Assembly (NCBI RefSeq): GCF_900114995.1
Contig: NZ_FOUX01000004.1
Coordinates: forward strand, 620,001-684,000
DNA from: Chitinophaga sp. YR627
Lineage (GTDB): Bacteria; Bacteroidota; Bacteroidia; Chitinophagales; Chitinophagaceae
Direction of reading: 5' to 3'
DNA length: 64,000 bases
A model generated the notes under the pieces. It worked only from the letters and a program-made list of their open reading frames with translations, was not told the origin of the DNA and did not search any database. The translations under genes and the position numbers were made by a program. Below are positions 9,112 through 17,951 of the stretch, piece by piece. How positions within the stretch are numbered: the stretch's first letter is position 1; each line of letters opens with the position of its first letter.

Positions 9112-9678
9112 TTACATCACTACTTCTTTCATTGCCTCATTACCAGGTGTATCAATAGCAGTTGCCGTGATTACTGTCTCTTCCAATGCAGCATTTACAG
9201 CCGTCGAAATATATAACCAGTCAATACCATTCGCCTGTAAGATGGCTTCTCCCTGTTCCACATTCTCATCAGTCGCGGTACGGATATTCACCCTAACCCT
9301 GGCAACTTTCACGCTATCTACTGCCCGAACAAGAATACTACCGCCAATAGCACCTGTATAGTTTTCCGTATTGATACTGATGACTTCAGGAGGCTTAACT
9401 GCATCTTTCAACGCAATATTGTATGCACTCTGATCAGGGCCAGCCAGGGCCGCATAAAATGCTTTCTTCACTGGATCAAGCAAAACAGCCTTCGCATATT
9501 GAATGCCTAACTTGAACCGTTGTTGTACTTCCAACTGTGCATCAGTAGGCGCACTACGACTTGCGCGTCGCTTCTTACCTAAGATCAGTTGTCCGGAACG
9601 TTTACGCGTCAGTGTCAACATATCGCCAATCGTACCGAATGCTCCTTTAAGAATAATATTATCTGATGATTTAGCCAT
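9112..9678 (-). CDS. Bacteroidota-specific hypothetical protein with basic N-terminus
   Basis: A 188-residue protein starting MAKSSDNIILKGAFGTIGDMLTL, with a strongly basic stretch (RKRSGQLILGKKRRASRSA) and a beta-rich second half (VARVRVNIRTATDENVEQGEAI). There is no signal peptide or membrane helix. The short MAKxxxNxxxKGxxGxIG opening resembles a group of small proteins that recur in accessory islands of Bacteroidota, some phage-like; that link comes from memory of the group, not from a search. It lies next to the HTH/ATPase cassette. Function unknown. Confidence 0.75.
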   Translation of the reverse strand: MAKSSDNIILKGAFGTIGDMLTLTRKRSGQLILGKKRRASRSAPTDAQLEVQQRFKLGIQYAKAVLLDPVKKAFYAALAGPDQSAYNIALKDAVKPPEVISINTENYTGAIGGSILVRAVDSVKVARVRVNIRTATDENVEQGEAILQANGIDWLYISTAVNAALEETVITATAIDTPGNEAMKEVVM

Positions 9679-10581
9679 GATAAAAATTTTAATATTTTAA
9701 AACATATACTGGCAGAACATTTGAACGATGCTTGTTCGTCGCAGATTCGTCGCTTCGCCGTCGCTTATTCGTCCATTGTTCGATTGAACCAGCTTTTACT
9801 TCAATATCCATTCAGCAGATTTGAGTAATACAACAGGCGCCTCTCCGTTGTATTTGGCGCGGCCTCTTTACCGCTGATTGACAATACAATATTACGATAC
9901 GTCCATAGATCAGAGAACTGATAATAGACGTCACCGCATCAACGTTTAGACGATGACGCGGTGAAGCAGTGATAAATGGTAAGAGCATTATTCTTTGAAA
10001 ATATTTATATCAAATTGACTTTTGTGTTGAAGGATTTTACTTAACTTAGCATACGATAACTTTTTCCAACGGATCTTTTATTATAAGCTGTTTGTAAACC
10101 CAAAGCATAAAAGACAGCAACAACTACAAGAGCAATACTAAGAAGAACTAGCTATCCACGAAACAATAACTGTAGCATAATAAAGGTCCGATCAAATAAA
10201 ATTTACACAATGAAAAAATTACAAGCAATGTGCTTAGATGCACGATTATTCCGATCACTCGATCTCGTAGATCGACTGCATTTGCGTTCCAGTAAACAGC
10301 AGTCAGACAACAATACCCGTTCCTTACTATCTCTACGACTTCGCCTCTCACTACTATCTCCCCTACGACTTCGTTCCCTATAGGCGATAGCCACGCTATA
10401 GGCTTGCTCACTCAGGTACCACACCTGATAGCAAAGTCCATCCCCAGGACTTTTACAAAGGGAGTTTTTTCAATCGCACTTATTAACTACTAATTCCAAC
10501 GCCGTAATCCAGGTACAGCAATTTTGCGCTGCCTGACAGCGTAATTGATTGTATCGGAGTATCGGTACAAACTACTGACAT
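9679..10581. other. Long gene-poor stretch before the HTH/ATPase cassette
   Basis: About 900 bases without a convincing gene. It holds two TTCGTCGC copies 11 bases apart (9735-9742, 9746-9753) followed by a related TTCGCCGTCGC, a CTACGACTTCG direct repeat near 10342 and 10364, a CTATAG-bounded segment with ATAGC/GCTAT arms near 10380-10405, and two GTATCGG copies 8 bases apart at 10551-10565. The clustering of short repeats directly before a putative replication-type gene could mark binding sites. I see no tRNA. Confidence 0.4.
10210..10383 (+). CDS. Possible 57-codon ORF
   Basis: ATG at 10210 to TAG at 10381-10383. The product begins MKKLQAMCLDARLFRSLD and ends in a low-complexity Leu/Arg/Ser stretch (LSLRLRLSLLSPLRLRSL). 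It covers the repeat-bearing part of the intergenic region, so the repeats may be coding or the ORF may be accidental. No recognisable domain. Confidence 0.25.
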   Translation: MKKLQAMCLDARLFRSLDLVDRLHLRSSKQQSDNNTRSLLSLRLRLSLLSPLRLRSL

Positions 10582-11073
10582 ATGAATTACATCATTCATT
10601 TGAATGCTTTCTTTATGAAAGCAGAGGAAGACCATTGGCTGACACCATACCATCAGAGCTTATACCTTGCATTATTCAGAGCATGGAACCAGGCCCGGTT
10701 TAAACAGGTATTGAAAATATATCGTGAACCGTTGATGGCAAAAGCCAAAATCGGCTCAAAGGCTACTTATTACAGATGCATGAAAGAACTTTCAGATGCA
10801 GGATATATTCAGTACTACCCATCTAAACTGAGATATGAAGCGGCAACAGTCACTATTGTTCCATTTAATACAACTATTGATGTCAACAGTGGATCACAAA
10901 TGGTATCGTCGGAGTCCGGATCTGAGACCACACAGGTATCACAAATGGTACGCTTTCCTAAACAACAACATAAATATTTATTAAACAAAACAATAAACGA
11001 TACGACAACACATCAAAAGTCAAATGACGAAAATCATATTGAATCCGATCAGGGGTATCAGGAGCCATTTTGA
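10582..11073 (+). CDS. Winged-helix/HTH replication- or regulator-type protein of an accessory cassette
   Basis: A 163-residue protein beginning MNYIIHLNAFFMKAEEDHWL, with a likely winged-helix region at about 20-95 (HQSLYLALFRAWNQARF..IGSKATYYRCMKELSDAGYIQYYPS) and a polar, Ser/Thr/Gln-rich tail. The pattern 'LNAFF..L...H.SLY.ALF..WN' and 'KIGSKATY..C.KEL...YI.YYPS' is typical of small HTH proteins found before DnaC-like ATPase genes in Bacteroidota accessory DNA. Its end overlaps the ATPase ORF by 50 bases in another frame. A role in replication or regulation of an element is inferred. Confidence 0.75.
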   Translation: MNYIIHLNAFFMKAEEDHWLTPYHQSLYLALFRAWNQARFKQVLKIYREPLMAKAKIGSKATYYRCMKELSDAGYIQYYPSKLRYEAATVTIVPFNTTIDVNSGSQMVSSESGSETTQVSQMVRFPKQQHKYLLNKTINDTTTHQKSNDENHIESDQGYQEPF

Positions 11074-11689
11074 TTATAAGAACATCCTTCAACAATTACA
11101 GAAGAAAGGACAGCAACGCTTTGGACAGCATTTCCGGCTGTATAAAGAAGACCTACCTATCATTGTACCCATTGTTGCATGGATGTTAAGAGATGAGGAT
11201 GTTGCACAACAATGCCAGATAGACCTCAAAAAAGGCATCTTTCTGTCAGGACCCATTGGATCTGGAAAGACACAGCTCATGCAGATCATGCGCTGTCTAA
11301 CCACTCCATCCTATGAATATGATGTATATAGTTGTCCGAAAATAGCGTTCGATTTTGGAAAGTATGGAACAGAGATTATTACCCGCTATACATACAACAG
11401 CTTTCATACAAAAGGCGACACACCAGCCATCTGTTGCTTCGATGATCTCGGCAAAGAAATCAACGTACAACATTATGGCACGTCCTGCAAAGTGATGCAA
11501 CAGATCTTATTGGCCAGATACGACCTATTTATTGAACAGGGCATGATCACTCATGCTACTTCAAGCCTGTATACAACACATCTTGAAGAACGCTATGGTC
11601 CAGATATCAGAAGTCGGTTTCGTGAAATGTTTAACAAGCTCTCATTTCACAAAAACACACAGGACAAGCGAAAAAATCATTTACAATAA
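11024..11689 (+). CDS. DnaC/IstB-like P-loop ATPase
   Basis: A 221-residue AAA-type ATPase. Walker A is GPIGSGKTQL (about residues 76-85) and Walker B is AICCFDDLG; a sensor-1-like segment MITHATSSLYTTHLEERYG and an arginine-finger-like RSRFREMFNKL follow. Such proteins load helicases or assist element replication and transposition. The start at 11024 lies inside the preceding HTH gene, which suggests coupling; the next Met would remove part of the N-terminal region. The gene at 11699 follows after 9 bases. Confidence 0.8.
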   Translation: MTKIILNPIRGIRSHFDYKNILQQLQKKGQQRFGQHFRLYKEDLPIIVPIVAWMLRDEDVAQQCQIDLKKGIFLSGPIGSGKTQLMQIMRCLTTPSYEYDVYSCPKIAFDFGKYGTEIITRYTYNSFHTKGDTPAICCFDDLGKEINVQHYGTSCKVMQQILLARYDLFIEQGMITHATSSLYTTHLEERYGPDIRSRFREMFNKLSFHKNTQDKRKNHLQ

Positions 11690-11698
11690 AAATAATTC

Positions 11699-12493
11699 AT
11701 GACAATATCGAAAGAAAACAGACACGTCATCAAAAGAGTTCGCAGTCACTCGAAAGAAGCATTGCATAACGACAAAAGATTTCAACGCGTACGCGACAAC
11801 TGGAAGGATTTCACCAAGGCTGCCCGCTGTGCAAAAATGATGAGAACTATTATGGAAAGCATACAACAACCAGTTCATGACAGAACCAGGCACACTATGC
11901 TCACCAGAATATTTTCACAAATAATAAAATCTGATAAGGAAGTACCTCCCGGACAACGTAATGTTAAACGCGAGCATTTTGAGCAAATCGAAGGCATTGA
12001 ACTCAATAATGGAAAGTCATTCTACGAACTTATGGGTATTGTATATAATCCTACTCATTTCCAGCTGATGGATGATATGTATTATGCACACTGTGTTTTA
12101 CATTATGAAAATATAAAACGAAAGGAGTTACCAGAAGATGTCACCAATTATGAAATAACCGTTGGATTTGCGGAAATAGATTTCACGTTACTAACGTTCC
12201 GTCTGTACCAAAAATCTTCAGGTCTTATATCCGTAAAAAGAAAAAGTCCGCCTACGATAAAAATGAGAGTGCTTATAGGCTCTCAAAGACGACCATATAT
12301 GTTTTTATTTGTGGCTGTTAGTTTCTATGGCAAGGATAAACATTTTAAAACCGGTGCAGTTAAATTTGCCGGGATCTTCGAGCCAGTAACGCACGTTGAA
12401 TGGTTATCTGCCATAAGACCATACCAAACACCACCCCTAAAATCACATTTAATAACTGATACCGCAGCACCACCGGAGATGCCAACACACTAA
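11699..12493 (+). CDS. Bacteroidota island-associated hypothetical protein with an antisense tail
   Basis: A 264-residue ORF. Residues 1-220 carry the pattern 'KRFQRVRDNWKDFTKAARCAKMMRTI', 'RTRHTMLTRIFSQIIKSDKE', 'PGQRNV' and 'GIELNNGKSFYELMG', which matches the layout I know from small proteins repeated in Bacteroidota islands (F-R-T-R-E-N..EF..A, then G-x-R-N, then a GFE.N block). The last ~44 residues are read antisense to the 3' end of the convergent membrane-protein gene (134-base overlap). They are probably not native, so the original stop may have been lost at a junction near 12355. Function unknown. Confidence 0.65.
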   Translation: MTISKENRHVIKRVRSHSKEALHNDKRFQRVRDNWKDFTKAARCAKMMRTIMESIQQPVHDRTRHTMLTRIFSQIIKSDKEVPPGQRNVKREHFEQIEGIELNNGKSFYELMGIVYNPTHFQLMDDMYYAHCVLHYENIKRKELPEDVTNYEITVGFAEIDFTLLTFRLYQKSSGLISVKRKSPPTIKMRVLIGSQRRPYMFLFVAVSFYGKDKHFKTGAVKFAGIFEPVTHVEWLSAIRPYQTPPLKSHLITDTAAPPEMPTH

Positions 12494-13814
12494 AACCATA
12501 ATGTATAATCCAATAAAACGTACCGATCCGTAACGCACTTCTGAATCTGGCATCTGCAAATGACGGGCCTCCAACCCGGTAATATGCAATCCAGCCGGAA
12601 ATAAAAAACAAAATAACAGCAAGCATCAAAGCAGGGTAACAATTAAAGAACACCAATTCCCTTGCACCGGATCTTGTATAGATTTTATTGGAAGGATAGT
12701 GGAACCAGGCCTGTGCAATCGGCCATACCGTATCACGGCCATCATTGTACACGGCCAGGTTCTCTACTGGTGGATAAGCATATTGAAAAAAGTTAGGCAA
12801 CAGATAATAACGAAAATATTGAAAGGGATACTGACTGATCAGATATTTCCCATAATCATTGTATAAGGGAGCCACCGCTGCCATCTGGCGAAGATGTATA
12901 GCATTATCTGCAATATTCACGGCACCAGGTGATGGTTGCAGCGGAGAGCCGGGATCCCATAGGTAGAATGCCATCATCGGCCACCCATCCGGACGCTGAG
13001 ACGATGATACCTGCTGTAGTGAATCCAGATAAGGAACTACTTTAGCATGGACGGCCGCAAATTGGTCAGGCACTTGCAATGGTGGTCTTTCTGGCATATG
13101 TGCATAGGCGTAAACAGCATTGCTAACCATCTGCCATCCACTAAAAGCCGAGAACTGTCTGGTCCCCATTACTTGTTGATTAACAGCTGTCGTGTACAGC
13201 ATAAAAGCACCGATCACGCCTGCCATGATCATGCCACTGGCAATTTTCACCCTGATAGAAAACGGACAGAAGACGATGACAGTGATACTGATGATTGGAT
13301 AGATCAATGCATGATACCGCACGGTATATGCCAATATCAATACCAGTAGGTGAGCAGCCAGCAGCCATTTTTCAGGCTGATATACAAGGCGGAATAACTG
13401 TGATATCCATACCAGACTGATACCGATAAAATAAACATCGCTGGTTACATAATTGCTCAGATAAAGGATGGCTGGATTGAGAAAAAGTACGCAAAAGATA
13501 ATCCGGCGTGTCCACCGATGCAGGCTTGTCAGGTCGTGTAATGTGTAGAAGAAATAAAGCGCGCAGATATGATAAAAGCAATACTGTATCAATACCAACA
13601 CAGTATCATTATGTGTAAAGCAACCAACGACACTGATTAGCTTCGCATACCCTACCGGCCACATATTCGCATCCACATTTTCGGCAGCACTACGCAGGTA
13701 ATTGTAAGAATCCTGCATAAAGTTGGGAAACGGATAGAAATATTTGAAGACAATGAACTGTAACAACATGGTGAACATTGCCAGGTATATGTATCTCTTA
13801 AATTGCATTCTCAT
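12360..13814 (-). CDS. GT-C-like multi-pass membrane protein, paralogue 2
   Basis: A 484-residue polytopic protein paralogous to the one at 6552. Shared blocks are FKYFYPFPNFMQDSYNYLRSA (first-loop Asp), WPVGYAKLISVVGCFTHND, NYVTSDVYFIG, YTVRYHALIYP and FSGWQMVSNAVYAY. About ten hydrophobic segments are visible. A putative GT-C-fold glycosyltransferase by topology only. It runs opposite to paralogue 1, so the two enclose the HTH/ATPase cassette. The first two in-frame ATGs (13814, 13808) are equally possible starts. Confidence 0.6.
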   Translation of the reverse strand: MRMQFKRYIYLAMFTMLLQFIVFKYFYPFPNFMQDSYNYLRSAAENVDANMWPVGYAKLISVVGCFTHNDTVLVLIQYCFYHICALYFFYTLHDLTSLHRWTRRIIFCVLFLNPAILYLSNYVTSDVYFIGISLVWISQLFRLVYQPEKWLLAAHLLVLILAYTVRYHALIYPIISITVIVFCPFSIRVKIASGMIMAGVIGAFMLYTTAVNQQVMGTRQFSAFSGWQMVSNAVYAYAHMPERPPLQVPDQFAAVHAKVVPYLDSLQQVSSSQRPDGWPMMAFYLWDPGSPLQPSPGAVNIADNAIHLRQMAAVAPLYNDYGKYLISQYPFQYFRYYLLPNFFQYAYPPVENLAVYNDGRDTVWPIAQAWFHYPSNKIYTRSGARELVFFNCYPALMLAVILFFISGWIAYYRVGGPSFADARFRSALRIGTFYWIIHYGFSVLASPVVLRYQLLNVILGVVFGMVLWQITIQRALLARRSRQI

Positions 13815-13935
13815 AATATGCAGGGAATTTAAACTGGGAGATCAATTCAACAGTTTGGAGATAGAGAATATTTTTGATACGCGTTAAAGTTAACAGTTAA
13901 ATATTAACTTATAGGGACCGTACAAAAACGCACCC

Positions 13936-16158
13936 GTGTTAACCTCCTGTAGACTCATCATACTGCTTTGCTGTTATTCGCTTCCGGTCTGGTCACAAAG
14001 ACCGGCCCTTACTAACGATAGTTGGCGGACCTGGACTACCCTGGCTCCACAATATGGTATACGGGATGACGGTCACTACTGTTGGTATCAGTATGGAAGT
14101 CCGGCAAAAGGTGATACCTTATGTTACCATTCCTTTTACCAGCATCAGCGCACAGTATTCCCACATGGTTTTAATCCGGTATTTGCCGGCCAGTATTTCC
14201 TGTTTCAATTACCCGGCGATACACTATGCATTATGACAAATGACAGTCTGCAGCAAATACCAGGCATAAAATCTTACACCATCGCACAGGAGCAGTTATT
14301 ATTACAGGAAACAGATACCCTTCGTTGGATAGACCTTACTGCAGGACTCACCCGATTTATATGGCCTGGCTCCGTCAGTCAATTAGCAGCCGATGGACAT
14401 CAACTGGCTTTTCTGGAGGGCAATACACTACGTTATTACCAGCCAGGTATGGATAGCGCGATTGTATTAAACGAGCAATGTGCCGGCGGATTACAATTCT
14501 CCCGGGATGGCAAATACTTCCAATATCAGTTGCCTTTGCCAGTCCCGGCGCCTAAAGAAAAATTGCATATCTGGCATTACCAGGATTACTATCTGCAAAC
14601 GCCGCCTGTGGTGCCTACAACCATGGTTCTTTGCCTCGCAAACGGAAAATCATTTACGGTTAACCCACCAGGGACACAGATCGCCTGGCAACATGGCGGG
14701 CGATATATCATCATACAAAACAGTGTGAATCACCAGGAATACTATTGGAATAAAAAGATAATCAACACCCTATACCTGGTAGACACCCATACGGGAATGC
14801 AAAAAATGATCACTGCGAATCCTGGTAAGCTGTTGCTACAGCCATCCATCTCACCTAATGAGCGGTTCATGACCTGGTATGATCATACAACAGCAGCGAT
14901 CTACAGCTATGAAATTGCTTCAGGGCATATCAGGAAACTGATAAAGGGCATCGGAGTGGCACAATGGTCTGCCGGAGATAGTATTGTGTTTATACATAGT
15001 GACAGGGATGTCTGGCAGGTAGATCCTTCCGGGAGACTAGCACCAGTAAAGTTGACAAAAGGAAAGCAGCAGCATCTGGTCTTCCGTCAACTTTATCCTG
15101 ATGTCTTTATTGCATTTAATACGCATACTAAGGCAAATGGTTTCTGGAAATGGGAGCAGGGAAAGCTCAATGTTTGCACTATGGAAGATCGGCTTTTCTA
15201 TATGCCGGTCTATCCACTGGACCAATATCCACCAATAAAGGCAAAGGATACCAGTATCTATCTGGTAGCAGGCATGCGTGGAGAATCGGGTCCTAATTTA
15301 TGTGTTACGGGAGACTTTACGCATTTCGCATCACTCACAAAAATCCATCCGGAAGACAACTATAACTGGTTAAGCGTAACCCTGACAAAATATGGTCTGC
15401 TTTATCAACCACAGGATTTTGATCCGGCCAAAAAGTATCCGGTCATCTTTCATTACTACGAAAGCAGTAAAGATTATTTGCACAGGTATTTAGCACCAGC
15501 GTTAAGCGAAGGAACACTGAATATACCCTGGTATGTAAGTAATGGATACGTCGTATTTATCCCGCACATCCGGACAAGACCGCGACATCCGGGCAGAAGC
15601 GCCGCCCGCGCAGTGATCCATGCAGCGAAATACCTTTCTGGATTCAGCTGGGTGAATAAAGAAAAAATGGGATTACAGGGACATAGTTTCGGGGGATATA
15701 TCACCAATTATGTAGTCACACATTCGCAATTGTTTGCAGCTGCACAGGCCTCAGCGGGACCAACAGATTTCCTCAGCGGGTATGGTGCTATCAGAAAAAT
15801 CACAGGGAGTGCCATGCAGCAATTGTATGAACAGGGACAAAACAAGATGGGACGTCCACCCTGGGAGATACCGCGGCTGTATCTGAAGAATTCACCTGTG
15901 ATGCGGGTCAATCAGGTAAATACACCTCTTTTATTGATGCACAACGATAATGACAATGCAGTACCATTTGCACAGAGTATAGAACTGTACACTGCCCTAC
16001 GGCGATTACAAAAGAGAGTCTGGTTGCTGCAATATCGCAATGAAGGGCATCAGTTATTCCGCGATCCGGATAAACTGGATTTCACCATCCGGCAACAGCA
16101 GTTCTTTGATCATTTTCTCAAAGACAAACCAATGCCGGATTGGATGAAGGCTCACTGA
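13936..16158 (+). CDS. S9-family prolyl oligopeptidase-like secreted peptidase
   Basis: A 740-residue protein with an N-terminal signal peptide (LTSCRLIILLCCYSLPVWS), a beta-propeller-like region at about 30-480, and a C-terminal alpha/beta-hydrolase domain. The catalytic triad is visible: Ser in GHSFGGYITNYV, Asp in MHNDNDNAVPFAQ, and His in RNEGHQLF. These enzymes cleave short peptides after proline or related residues in the periplasm or at the surface. The only plausible start is GTG at 13936, because no in-frame ATG keeps the signal peptide. The 3' end overlaps the convergent small gene by 7 bases. Confidence 0.88.
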   Translation: MLTSCRLIILLCCYSLPVWSQRPALTNDSWRTWTTLAPQYGIRDDGHYCWYQYGSPAKGDTLCYHSFYQHQRTVFPHGFNPVFAGQYFLFQLPGDTLCIMTNDSLQQIPGIKSYTIAQEQLLLQETDTLRWIDLTAGLTRFIWPGSVSQLAADGHQLAFLEGNTLRYYQPGMDSAIVLNEQCAGGLQFSRDGKYFQYQLPLPVPAPKEKLHIWHYQDYYLQTPPVVPTTMVLCLANGKSFTVNPPGTQIAWQHGGRYIIIQNSVNHQEYYWNKKIINTLYLVDTHTGMQKMITANPGKLLLQPSISPNERFMTWYDHTTAAIYSYEIASGHIRKLIKGIGVAQWSAGDSIVFIHSDRDVWQVDPSGRLAPVKLTKGKQQHLVFRQLYPDVFIAFNTHTKANGFWKWEQGKLNVCTMEDRLFYMPVYPLDQYPPIKAKDTSIYLVAGMRGESGPNLCVTGDFTHFASLTKIHPEDNYNWLSVTLTKYGLLYQPQDFDPAKKYPVIFHYYESSKDYLHRYLAPALSEGTLNIPWYVSNGYVVFIPHIRTRPRHPGRSAARAVIHAAKYLSGFSWVNKEKMGLQGHSFGGYITNYVVTHSQLFAAAQASAGPTDFLSGYGAIRKITGSAMQQLYEQGQNKMGRPPWEIPRLYLKNSPVMRVNQVNTPLLLMHNDNDNAVPFAQSIELYTALRRLQKRVWLLQYRNEGHQLFRDPDKLDFTIRQQQFFDHFLKDKPMPDWMKAH

Positions 16159-16499
16159 CCGGCATCATCATAGATCCCATTCAGGGTGATCCAGGCAGGG
16201 CCGGTCACAACTGTGATAAAGTAAAAACTCCCCCCGACAGTCGTTGTAGACTGTGTCGTACCAGTATACAGCGGACGAGTAACATTAATCGGAAACTCAT
16301 AAACATCCGTACGAAACGTACGATACGGCGCCAGGTAAGCATATGTGAGATTACGTGAAGCGCCATTCTGCGTAAAATCTCCGGTAGTAGGATAGAAGAG
16401 GTTACTGAGTTGACGGCGTTTTCCTGCCTTGAAAGACATGATCCCTCCCAATAGTGCCAACAAGGCGATGATCATTAAAATAAACCTGGCCTTATACAT
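16152..16499 (-). CDS. Small membrane-anchored hypothetical protein
   Basis: A 115-residue protein with one N-terminal hydrophobic segment (ARFILMIIALLALLGGIMSF) that could be an uncleaved anchor or signal peptide, then a polar domain rich in Thr, Tyr and aromatic residues (LTYAYLAPYRTFRTDVYEF). No family recognised. It lies 80 bases upstream of nothing on its strand and downstream of the SusD/SusC genes on the same strand, but the gap from the SusD stop makes operon membership uncertain. Confidence 0.6.
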   Translation of the reverse strand: MYKARFILMIIALLALLGGIMSFKAGKRRQLSNLFYPTTGDFTQNGASRNLTYAYLAPYRTFRTDVYEFPINVTRPLYTGTTQSTTTVGGSFYFITVVTGPAWITLNGIYDDAGQ

Positions 16500-16579
16500 A
16501 ACAAAATGTTTTATGCTAAAGGTAGAATCACTAAAATGGAAAAATGTAGGATGTGAAATACGGAATTTGGAGATAGCGA

Positions 16580-17941
16580 TTAATCATGGTACCCCTCGTT
16601 TTGAAAAAGGTGTTGATTCAGGATAATCTCGCTTTGAGGAATGGGATACCATTGCGCATACGAGGCCCAATTCCCTTCTTTGGTTCCTACAGCGCCCTCC
16701 ATTACGGCATTAACGTGGTGTGTACGCTTAAGGTCCAGCCAGCGATGGCCCCATTCCGCAAACAGCTCAATGCGCCGCTCCTGTTGAATGGCTTGCATTA
16801 GCTGATCCGGAACCGTAAAGGTAATGTCCCGCAATCCTGCGCGGGCCCTTATTACATTCAGATCTGCTTTTGCACCGTCGATATCGCCCGTCTGCAGACG
16901 TGCCTCAGCCCTGATCAGGTATTGCTCAGCTAATCTCAGCATCACAAGATTTTCGCTGGAAACACCTGTTCCATCGATATTTTTATATTTATAAGGGTAC
17001 AGGTCGCTGTTTATTCCACCTAGCCAATCCTGTCTGCGAAGGTCTCCTTTCTCAAAAGACAGCAGCAAATCATCACTGATATGTACGGAGCGTTGCTGGA
17101 TAAATAGCACCGCATCATCTGTAAATGTTTTATCAACAGGTTGTAACTGCCAGATCGCCTCTCTGCTATCCTTTTGAAATACCTGAGAGATGTTGCTGGT
17201 GTCATAAAGGTCATGGTTATCAAGTACAATTGTCGACGCATTGATCGCGTCCTGCCAGTTGTCCAGATATAGCTGCACCCTTGCCAGTAAAGCAACGGCA
17301 GCCCATTTGTTAGGCCTTACCCGATCGCTGGTAACCGATACCATGTCAGCCTGCAGATAGTCCGTCCGTAGCAATTCCTGCGCATCTTTCAGGTCGGCCA
17401 TGATCAGGTCGTACACTTTACTGGCTGATGTTCGGTACAATGTTGCATTGATCTTATAATCTGTACCAATAACCAGGGGTAGATCTCCAAAAAGATTAAC
17501 AAGATAGAAATAGCAAAAAGCCCTGGTAAATTTCGCTTCACCCATCAATTGTTGTCGGATGACAGGCGTAAGTTTTGTAGCGGTATGTAAGCCCTCTATA
17601 GTGGCATTCACACGGTAGATATATTGATACAGCACACGCCAGAAAGGGACGTCTGTTGTCTGGATCTGGTTATGGTAAAGTGACAAAGCCAGTTCTTCCT
17701 CCTGTTGTAACAGAAATTCATCGGCAGACAATCCACAGAGATAAGAGATCCCTTTGCTACCCATAAAAGCGCCTCCGTTGCTCATATCATAATACAGGCC
17801 TGTCATCAGCGCTGCGGCCGTGACGTCTGAATTAAAGGCAGAGTTGGTGGTAACATTATCTATCGGCGAACCGACATCCAGTAGTTTACGACAACTACTT
17901 AGCAGCACTATTCCGATAAGTAGTAATTGTCCCCCTCTCAT
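16580..17941 (-). CDS. SusD/RagB-type glycan-binding lipoprotein
   Basis: A 453-residue outer-membrane lipoprotein (LLIGIVLLSSC, acylated Cys17) that caps the SusC barrel and binds the substrate. SusD hallmarks are visible: YRVNATIEGLH, LMGEAKFTRAFCYFYLVNLFGDLPLV, RVRPNKWAAVALLARVQLYL, and the C-terminal LRLAEQYLIRAEARLQTGDIDGAKADLNVIRARAGL followed by QERRIELFAEWGHRWLDLKR. It is immediately downstream of the SusC gene (10-base gap), forming the standard uptake pair. Substrate unknown. Confidence 0.95.
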   Translation of the reverse strand: MRGGQLLLIGIVLLSSCRKLLDVGSPIDNVTTNSAFNSDVTAAALMTGLYYDMSNGGAFMGSKGISYLCGLSADEFLLQQEEELALSLYHNQIQTTDVPFWRVLYQYIYRVNATIEGLHTATKLTPVIRQQLMGEAKFTRAFCYFYLVNLFGDLPLVIGTDYKINATLYRTSASKVYDLIMADLKDAQELLRTDYLQADMVSVTSDRVRPNKWAAVALLARVQLYLDNWQDAINASTIVLDNHDLYDTSNISQVFQKDSREAIWQLQPVDKTFTDDAVLFIQQRSVHISDDLLLSFEKGDLRRQDWLGGINSDLYPYKYKNIDGTGVSSENLVMLRLAEQYLIRAEARLQTGDIDGAKADLNVIRARAGLRDITFTVPDQLMQAIQQERRIELFAEWGHRWLDLKRTHHVNAVMEGAVGTKEGNWASYAQWYPIPQSEIILNQHLFQNEGYHD

Positions 17942-17951
17942 GATACGAGAT

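Noticed and set aside
10148..10424. Minus-strand ORFs of 73 and 87 codons
   Set aside because: Overlap repeat-rich intergenic DNA and show no family pattern; likely chance frames.
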